Assembly (NCBI GenBank): GCA_045588185.1
Contig: JAZNDR010000045.1
Span: 1-10,685, forward strand
Origin: Scatosoma sp045588185
GTDB lineage: Bacteria; Bacillota; Clostridia; Christensenellales; Borkfalkiaceae
Direction: 5' to 3'
DNA: 10,685 nt
Positions 5,022 to 10,685 of the stretch are shown one piece after another (the first letter of the stretch is position 1; each line of letters starts with the position of its first letter). Position numbers and translations under genes: made by a program. A model generated the notes under the pieces. The model had not been told where the DNA came from and made no database searches. It worked only from the letters and a program-made list of their open reading frames with translations.

Positions 5022-7136
5022 GTGGGAAATACGGTAATAGATTTTATAGACAGGCTTAATGCACCGAGTGCAGAATATACCGTTATACCATTTTGGTTTT
5101 TAAATGATACATTAAAAAAGAGAAAAATAGCGAAATCTTTTGCTGATTTTAAGGCAAAAGGGATCGATGCGATCGTCGTACATCCGCGGATTGGTTTTCC
5201 CAAAAGGATAAAATATTTGTCCGAACGTTTTTTTGCGTGGTATGAGTATATCCTTAAAGCCGCAAAAAAGGTGGAATTGAAAATAATCGTATACGACGAG
5301 GCTATGTATCCGTCGGGGGCGGCGGGAGGATTGGTTGCGGAAAAAAGACCTGATCTCCGAGTTCGCTGTTTGTATCTGACGGATAAAAAAGAGGGCAATT
5401 TGATCGCGGAGCTGAAAGACGGAAAGTATCTCGTTGAAAAATTTTCAGGAGCGAAGATACGCGGTTTGCATTACGGAGAGGACGACGGGGAGAAAAATCA
5501 GCCACTTGCGGCGGATATCCTCAACGAAGAGGCGGTAGACCTTTTCGTAAAGCTTACGCACGAAGAATATTATAGGCGTTTTTCCGAGTATTTCGGGGAA
5601 ACGATTATTGGATTTTTCACAGACGAACCGCATCCCCGCGGACGTGGGGGCGATCGTTGGCCTGTTTGGACGAAAGGAATGGAAGACATAATCGTCGAGC
5701 GTGGCGGCAAACTTGAAGAGCTCGAAGGTCTTTTTACGGGACGGGAAAACCAAACGACCGAGTTATATCGCACCATTTTGCAGGAGCGCGAAGTGGAGGT
5801 CTATTATAAATGTTTGCATCGTTTTTGTGAGGAGCATGGAGTATTTTTGGTGGGGCATCCCGCAGAAAGCGATGATATAGAGAAATTAAAATATTTTGAT
5901 ATACCGGGACAGGATCTGATTTTTCGTTTCGTAAATCGAGAAAACGGCGATTTAGAAGGAAGACATTCGGTTTTGGGGAAATGTTCGGTAGATTACGCTC
6001 GTATAGTCGGGGCAAGGCGAAACGCAAACGAGTGTCTTGGCGTATGCGGAAAGAGCAACAATTCTTGGGACTTGCCACCCGAAGAGATAAAATGGTTTAT
6101 CGATTATCTTGCTGTGCGTGGAGTAAATATGTACATACCGCATGCCTTTTATTACAGCTTGCGGGGTAAGCGCAAGGATGAGCGTCCGCCTGACGTAGGA
6201 TTAAACACTCTTTATTGGGAGCATTACGCATATTTTTCAACATATTTCAAGCGAATATCTTGGTTGATGACAGATATTAGAAACTTGGCAAAGGTAGCGG
6301 TTTTGTGTCTGAATGGCGCGATGCCCTACGAGGAAGTGCGTGCCTTTTATGAAAATCAAATAGAATTCAATTATGTGCCATATTGTTTCCTTCAAGAGGC
6401 AGAAACGGAAAACGTGTTTACGCTGAAAGAAAATTCATATCCGTATATATACGATAGGGATGATTTATCGGACGGAAAGCTAGCACATTGTGCAAAATAT
6501 CTTGCCAACGCTTCTGATATAACGGAACGGGATATCTATTTTGACAGCCCTCAAAAAGACGTTCGCGTCACCCATTTCGTCAAGGATGGTTTGGAATGTT
6601 TTATGCTCGTAAATCTAGGCAACGATCGGGTTTTCGATGGCGTAAAGATTAACGGGGAGGGCGAGATTGTCCGTTACGATTTATGGGATGGCAAATTCGG
6701 GAAACTGGCAACGAAAAAATTGGGCGGGGAAACATTGTTTTCGCTTACGCTGGAAAAGAACGAAAGCGTTTTGTTGATCGTGGATAAGAAAGACGAGGAG
6801 ATACCCATATATACGGAAAAGAGAAACTATTTAGATATCGAATTCAAGCTCGTAAAAACGGATAAAAAAAAGTATGTAAAAACGTATACAGCGACTGTTG
6901 ATGGTACACGGATACAAGAAAATACATATTTGCGTTTGCGTGCCAACGAGGTTGTGGAATGGTGGATAAACGGCAAGCTTGCCAACGTCACCTTTTGGAA
7001 CCCGCATATATTATCTGCATCGGAGTATCTGTACCAAGGTTTAAACGATGTTACGGTACGCGTTCTCGGTTCGGTGGCGAATAAATACGGAAAGCAACAA
7101 GTGCCGTACGGACTTGTGGAAGAAAAGAAATATTAA
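5022..7136 (+). CDS. GH106-like glycoside hydrolase (putative alpha-L-rhamnosidase)
   Basis: A 704-residue protein without signal peptide. GH106 enzymes remove terminal alpha-L-rhamnose, for example from rhamnogalacturonan side chains. The N-terminal catalytic barrel shows motifs I associate with this group: PFWFLND (23-29), HPRIGF (54-59), YDEAMYPSGAAGG (91-103), GFFTDEPH (197-204) and PHAFYYS (373-379). D92/E93 and D201/E202 are candidate catalytic or metal-binding acids. A second barrel-like or Rossmann-like part follows, and residues about 604-704 form a galactose-binding-like beta-sandwich (WWINGK, GLNDVTVRVLGS). Known GH106 proteins are usually longer than 900 residues, so this is a compact form and may have another specificity. 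The GTG start at 5022 is supported by AAGGAG 10 bases upstream. First gene of the operon. Confidence 0.75.
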   Translation: MGNTVIDFIDRLNAPSAEYTVIPFWFLNDTLKKRKIAKSFADFKAKGIDAIVVHPRIGFPKRIKYLSERFFAWYEYILKAAKKVELKIIVYDEAMYPSGAAGGLVAEKRPDLRVRCLYLTDKKEGNLIAELKDGKYLVEKFSGAKIRGLHYGEDDGEKNQPLAADILNEEAVDLFVKLTHEEYYRRFSEYFGETIIGFFTDEPHPRGRGGDRWPVWTKGMEDIIVERGGKLEELEGLFTGRENQTTELYRTILQEREVEVYYKCLHRFCEEHGVFLVGHPAESDDIEKLKYFDIPGQDLIFRFVNRENGDLEGRHSVLGKCSVDYARIVGARRNANECLGVCGKSNNSWDLPPEEIKWFIDYLAVRGVNMYIPHAFYYSLRGKRKDERPPDVGLNTLYWEHYAYFSTYFKRISWLMTDIRNLAKVAVLCLNGAMPYEEVRAFYENQIEFNYVPYCFLQEAETENVFTLKENSYPYIYDRDDLSDGKLAHCAKYLANASDITERDIYFDSPQKDVRVTHFVKDGLECFMLVNLGNDRVFDGVKINGEGEIVRYDLWDGKFGKLATKKLGGETLFSLTLEKNESVLLIVDKKDEEIPIYTEKRNYLDIEFKLVKTDKKKYVKTYTATVDGTRIQENTYLRLRANEVVEWWINGKLANVTFWNPHILSASEYLYQGLNDVTVRVLGSVANKYGKQQVPYGLVEEKKY

Positions 7137-7160
7137 AGGACGATTTAAGGAACAAAACTT

Positions 7161-8537
7161 ATGGAATATAACGTTTTAGATTTCGGTGCAATCGGCGACG
7201 GGGAAACTTTGAATACGAAAGCCGTGCAAAAGGCAATCGACGCCTGCGCGGTGGCGGGTGGCGGTAGGGTGTTTTTTCCGAAAGGGCAATACGTGCTTTC
7301 GTCGGTGTTTTTGAAAAGCAACGTCGAAATCGTGTTCGACGACGCGACGGAAATTTTAGGAAGCTTGCAATTGAGTGACTATTGTCCTGACGAACAAGTG
7401 GATTATCCGTTGTATCAAGATAAATCACATTCGTATTTCCATTGTAGTATGTTTATAGGAATTGATTGTGAAAATATCAAAATTACGGGCAAGGCAAAGA
7501 TTGATATGCGAAGCGTATGGGACGACGAAAACGTACGAAAAATGACATATCGCGGGGCGAAATGCATTGCATTGAAAAATTGTAAAAACGTAGAATTGAG
7601 TAATCTTTGGATCTTTTTTGCGACGGATTTGGCGATCTATTTTGCGGGCTGTGAAAACGTGGATATCTACGGAATAAAAATGCGCACGTATATCGACGGA
7701 ATATCGCCAGATAATTGTAAAAACGTACGAATTCACGATTGCGATATCGAAGCAGGCGACGACGCGTTGGTGATCAAAAGCTCGTATACGCTGAATAAGC
7801 TGGATATATGCAAGGATATTCGCGTATGGAATTGTAAGATAAAATCGCGTGCGTATTGTATTAAATTCGGTACGGAAACCAACGGCGGATTTGAAGATAT
7901 CGTTATGGAAGATATCTATATGTACGATACGCGTATATGCGGGTTTAGTATCATGAGCTCGGACGGGGCAGTGATAGACAATATCGTTTTGCGGAACGTG
8001 AAAATGGTCAACGTAAATACGCCGATTTTCCTTCATTTAGGCAAGCGTATGCGCGGACCTAAGGGTAGAGAAATTGGGCGTATACGCAACGTACTTATTG
8101 AAAACGTGGAAGCGACAGGACCGTACGGACCGTATGAGATCGTGCCGTCGCAATATCCGTATTACCAGGCAAACGATTGGTGGCAGGATAGAAAGGTATA
8201 CGCGCAGCAATGGGGAACGCCCGAAATGGAAGAGCGTAGAGAAAATTGGCAAATCACGTCGAATATATGCGGATTGAAAGGGATACCGCTGGAAAATATC
8301 ACTTTGCGTAATGTGCATTTAGAGTTGGACGGCGGGGTGCAAGAATTTGAGAAGGACGTGGAAGAAGAAGCCCCTGATTATCCAGAAACGTTTGGGTACG
8401 GTTGGATTTTGCCGGCAAAAGGTATTTATTTCCGCTACGTAGACGGACTTACGCTGGATAACGTAACGGTAAAAACCTTACGTTCCGACGCAAGAGAAGA
8501 TTTTGTGTTTAAAAAATGCGACAACATAAAAAGATAA
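7161..8537 (+). CDS. GH28-family (polygalacturonase-fold) glycoside hydrolase
   Basis: A 458-residue right-handed beta-helix protein without signal peptide. The N-terminal pectinase-fold opening is typical: YNVLDFGAIGDG (3-14), AVQKAIDACAVAGGGRVFFP (21-40) and KGQYVLSSVFLKSNVEI (41-57). Helix-coil repeats of the C-x-N-V-x-I type follow (141-146, 164-169, 186-191). Catalytic acids are present: D184 in GISPDN, and D200/D201 in AGDDALVIKS. The other two family motifs are altered: where GHG is expected there is AYCIKFGTE (230-238), and where RIK is expected there is CGFSIMSS (260-267). Classical endo-polygalacturonase activity is therefore doubtful; a GH28 exo-enzyme acting on unsaturated or substituted galacturonides, or on rhamnogalacturonan ends, fits the cytoplasmic location. 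AAGGAA (7147-7152) lies 8 bases before ATG. The 24-base gap to the previous gene indicates one operon. Confidence 0.88.
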   Translation: MEYNVLDFGAIGDGETLNTKAVQKAIDACAVAGGGRVFFPKGQYVLSSVFLKSNVEIVFDDATEILGSLQLSDYCPDEQVDYPLYQDKSHSYFHCSMFIGIDCENIKITGKAKIDMRSVWDDENVRKMTYRGAKCIALKNCKNVELSNLWIFFATDLAIYFAGCENVDIYGIKMRTYIDGISPDNCKNVRIHDCDIEAGDDALVIKSSYTLNKLDICKDIRVWNCKIKSRAYCIKFGTETNGGFEDIVMEDIYMYDTRICGFSIMSSDGAVIDNIVLRNVKMVNVNTPIFLHLGKRMRGPKGREIGRIRNVLIENVEATGPYGPYEIVPSQYPYYQANDWWQDRKVYAQQWGTPEMEERRENWQITSNICGLKGIPLENITLRNVHLELDGGVQEFEKDVEEEAPDYPETFGYGWILPAKGIYFRYVDGLTLDNVTVKTLRSDAREDFVFKKCDNIKR

Positions 8538-8562
8538 CGCAAGCAATTTATAAGGAGTAGGG

Positions 8563-10416
8563 ATGATACAAGATCGGAAAATACTACAAGAAGTAGAACG
8601 AGAGCTGGATTATACGTTTCCTGTTGCTGCGGAGATCGTACAAGCGAACGGAGCGCTGCGCGTGGAACGTACCGCAGATAAGGTACGCATAACTTATGCC
8701 AATACGCGCGATCTTGCCCGTGCGGGCTTGATACTCAAAGCCAACGGCACGGAAACGGATTATACGATAGAAGAAACAAACGCATTCCAAGACGTATGTT
8801 TAATGATAGACTGTTCGCGAAATGCGGTAAAAAGCGTGGGAACGGTAAAAAAGCTTATTCGTAATCTCGCAATGATAGGTTATACGAGCTTGATGCTGTA
8901 TACAGAAGATACATACGAAGTCGAAAACGAGCCTGTGTTTGGATATCTTCGCGGACGGTACACGAAAGCGGAGATGAAAGATCTTGACACGTATGCGAAT
9001 GAATGGGGAATAGAGCTTATCCCTTGCATACAAACGCTGGCACACTTAAATCAACTGACGAGATATAAATACACGCACTTCAAATGCTTTGATTGCTCGG
9101 ATATTTTGCTTGTAGGAGAAGAAAGAACGTACGAGCTTATCGACAATATGTTCAAAACGATTTCGGAGTGTTATACGAGTAGAAGAATACATGTTGGTAT
9201 GGACGAAGCGTGGTTGCTTGGTAGGGGCAAGTATTTAGAAAAAAACGGACTTGTGCCAAGATTTGAAATTCTTTGCAATCATTTGCAGAAAATATGTGAG
9301 ATTGCCAAGAAATACGGATTAAAGCCTATGATATGGAGCGATATGTTTTGGCGTATCGCGTATGACGACAAAGGCTGTCGCGACGAAAACGGCAAGGTAG
9401 TAATACCGCAAGAGATATTAGCGAAAATACCAAAGGAAGTAACGCTTTGCCATTGGGATTATCATTACGTAACCGCAGACAAATATCGCGAGCTGTTGGA
9501 AATACATAAACAATTTGATAATGAGATTTGGTTTGCGGGCGGAACGGTGGAGGATAACCGTGGCGTTATACCACACTTAACCTATTCCACAAAGGTTGCA
9601 AGCGCGGCGATAGAAGCGGCGAAACAATCGGGAATAGAAAGCTTAATGGAAACGGTGTGGGGAGACAATGGCGGAGAATGTTCGCTTTTCGCGACTTTGC
9701 CGGCTATTATGCATTATTCCTATACGGCGCTTGGTTTATCGCGAGCGCGTTTGGAAAAAGAATTCCAAGCGTTGACGGGGTATGATTACAACGAGTATAT
9801 GCGTTTAGAAGAAGCGCAAACGTTTGGGCAGTACACTGAAGATCTTGGTAATCCTTCAAAATACGGCTTATATAACGACGTATTCCTGGGATATGTGGAC
9901 ACGGCAATCAATACCGAAGATAAGAAATATTTTTCAAGAGCTAAGGAAGCGATAGCACATTTACGACACGGACAATATGGATACGTTTTTGAAAGCGCGT
10001 ACGCGTTAAACGAAGTTTTGGAGCTCAAATACGATATGGGGATTCGACTCCGGAAAGCGTATCAAGAAAAGGTCAAAGAAGATGTTGCAAACTGCGTAGA
10101 CGATTTGTTGAAAATAATCGGCTTATTGGAAAAGTTTATTGAAATCTATCGAAAACAATGGTTCATAGAAAATAAGCCCAACGGCTTGGAAATACAGGAA
10201 ATCCGTTTGGGTGGTTTGAAAGAGAGATTAACAGGTTGTAGGGCGAGATTGATCGCGTATTTGAAGGGGGAGATTGAAGAAATCCCCGAATTGTGCGAAA
10301 AATTATTGCCCGAAGCGATATCGAGAACCAGGGAAGGAAATCGATTGGATTTATTCTCCCACGAAGCGATTGCAAGCGTTAACGCATTCGATGGCTTTAC
10401 CGAGGTTGACGTGTAA
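8563..10416 (+). CDS. GH20-family beta-N-acetylhexosaminidase, cytoplasmic
   Basis: A 617-residue enzyme that should remove terminal beta-linked GlcNAc or GalNAc by substrate-assisted catalysis. After a short N-terminal domain (1-75) comes the barrel: MIDCSRNAVK (81-90), MLYTEDTYE (111-119), PCIQTLAHLNQL (154-165), the catalytic Asp-Glu pair in VGMDEAW (D214/E215), WSDMFW (258-263), HWDYHY (297-302) and METVWGDNGGE (362-372), which supply the sugar-binding aromatics. Residues about 400-610 are helical. There is no signal peptide. Length and layout resemble the intracellular GH20C type of Streptococcus pneumoniae (from memory), which handles both GlcNAc and GalNAc. AAGGAG (8552-8557) lies 5 bases before ATG, and the 25-base gap shows it is the third gene of the operon. 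Confidence 0.93.
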   Translation: MIQDRKILQEVERELDYTFPVAAEIVQANGALRVERTADKVRITYANTRDLARAGLILKANGTETDYTIEETNAFQDVCLMIDCSRNAVKSVGTVKKLIRNLAMIGYTSLMLYTEDTYEVENEPVFGYLRGRYTKAEMKDLDTYANEWGIELIPCIQTLAHLNQLTRYKYTHFKCFDCSDILLVGEERTYELIDNMFKTISECYTSRRIHVGMDEAWLLGRGKYLEKNGLVPRFEILCNHLQKICEIAKKYGLKPMIWSDMFWRIAYDDKGCRDENGKVVIPQEILAKIPKEVTLCHWDYHYVTADKYRELLEIHKQFDNEIWFAGGTVEDNRGVIPHLTYSTKVASAAIEAAKQSGIESLMETVWGDNGGECSLFATLPAIMHYSYTALGLSRARLEKEFQALTGYDYNEYMRLEEAQTFGQYTEDLGNPSKYGLYNDVFLGYVDTAINTEDKKYFSRAKEAIAHLRHGQYGYVFESAYALNEVLELKYDMGIRLRKAYQEKVKEDVANCVDDLLKIIGLLEKFIEIYRKQWFIENKPNGLEIQEIRLGGLKERLTGCRARLIAYLKGEIEEIPELCEKLLPEAISRTREGNRLDLFSHEAIASVNAFDGFTEVDV

Positions 10417-10685
10417 CAACAAACGGCAAACAAGAAAAAATGATTTCAGGCGCAATATGCTATTGGAGCATAGAGTCCCCAAACGAAAAAATACAGTGTT
10501 ATTTTAGATTGAATTTACGATTATAATTTTTAAATTTTACGTTTAATTTTTATTGTGCACATTCCAAATTTGTGTATAAAAAAAGGAAATAATTAGCAGA
10601 AAACAAAAAAAAAGCCAATGTGGTGTATATTTTATTATATGTTGTATATTGACATGGTATATAAGGTATGTTAGAATTTTATTAT
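10417..10685. other. AT-rich intergenic DNA after the operon
   Basis: No gene is visible. A small stem TATGC/GCATA with a 7-base loop lies around 10457-10473, but no T-run follows, so I see no clear intrinsic terminator for the operon. A TATAAT at 10522-10527 lacks a -35 box. A promoter occupies the right end (separate entry). Confidence 0.6.
10649..10677 (+). promoter_or_regulatory. strong promoter for a gene beyond the right edge
   Basis: TTGACA (10649-10654), a spacer of exactly 17 bases and TAGAAT (10672-10677), preceded by TG at 10669-10670 as in an extended -10 element. It reads rightwards out of the window. A short repeat TGTATATT occurs upstream at 10624-10631 and 10643-10650, the second copy overlapping the -35 box. 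Confidence 0.78.

Noticed and set aside
5734..6078. 114-codon minus-strand frame inside the GH106-like gene
   Set aside because: Antisense shadow of the enzyme gene, with no start signals of its own.
7425..8036. 203-codon open frame on the minus strand inside the GH28 gene
   Set aside because: It lies wholly antisense to a gene with clear family motifs; its translation has no recognisable domain and it has no ribosome binding site or promoter.
10274..10507. 77-codon plus-strand frame running out of the GH20 3' end
   Set aside because: Mostly an out-of-frame reading of the GH20 gene; the 16-codon tail starting near 10458 has no ribosome binding site.
10522..10527. TATAAT downstream of the GH20 gene as a promoter
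   Set aside because: The bases at the -35 position (TTATTT) match poorly and no gene follows before the better promoter at the right edge.
1..10685. CRISPR array, tRNA, rRNA, transposase or phage genes
   Set aside because: No regularly spaced repeats, cloverleaf, rRNA-like sequence or mobile-element protein was seen on either strand.

Overview
The window looks like a stretch of a Bacillota (Clostridia-type) chromosome from a carbohydrate-feeding, probably gut-associated bacterium. Intergenic DNA is AT-rich, start sites carry AGGAG-type ribosome binding sites, sigma-A promoters are close to consensus, and the genes are cytoplasmic glycoside hydrolases run by AraC-family regulators, the usual layout of gram-positive glycan-use loci. 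The species cannot be named from the sequence.

Layout from the left. 1-185: perhaps the last codons of an unrecognised gene, a strong intrinsic terminator, and a very GC-rich perfect palindrome. 186-567: AT-rich DNA with no supportable gene. 568-1380 (minus): AraC-family regulator 1. 1381-1603: a divergent control region with two good promoters and spaced copies of AGACAAGAT, a likely AraC-type operator. 1604-3791 (plus): a two-gene unit, a beta-propeller (sialidase/GH43-like) protein and a Schiff-base aldolase of the dihydrodipicolinate synthase / N-acetylneuraminate lyase family, ended by one or two hairpins. 3980-4118 (plus): a near-consensus promoter with no gene behind it, pointing into the 3' end of the next regulator and followed by a terminator-like structure; this is a candidate small antisense RNA. 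4079-4921 (minus): AraC-family regulator 2, behind a perfect TTGACA-17-TATAAT promoter. 5022-10416 (plus): a tight three-gene operon (gaps of 24 and 25 bases) encoding a GH106-like (alpha-L-rhamnosidase-type) enzyme, a GH28 (polygalacturonase-fold) enzyme and a GH20 (beta-N-acetylhexosaminidase) enzyme. 10417-10685: AT-rich DNA ending in a strong plus-strand promoter for a gene outside the window.

The likely logic is two regulator/target modules side by side. Each AraC protein has an N-terminal cupin-type sensor domain and faces a promoter that it probably controls. None of the five catabolic proteins has a signal peptide and no transporter is encoded here, so they probably trim oligosaccharides already brought into the cell. 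The GH106-like plus GH28 pair suggests rhamnose- and galacturonate-containing pectic fragments (rhamnogalacturonan type); GH20 adds removal of N-acetylhexosamines. The left module could free a keto-deoxy sugar acid and cleave it to pyruvate plus an aldehyde. The exact substrates are inference. I found no CRISPR array, tRNA, rRNA, transposase or phage gene. The most unusual items are the gene-less promoter/small-RNA candidate, the helically phased operator repeats, and GH28 and GH106-like enzymes that depart from their families' usual form.
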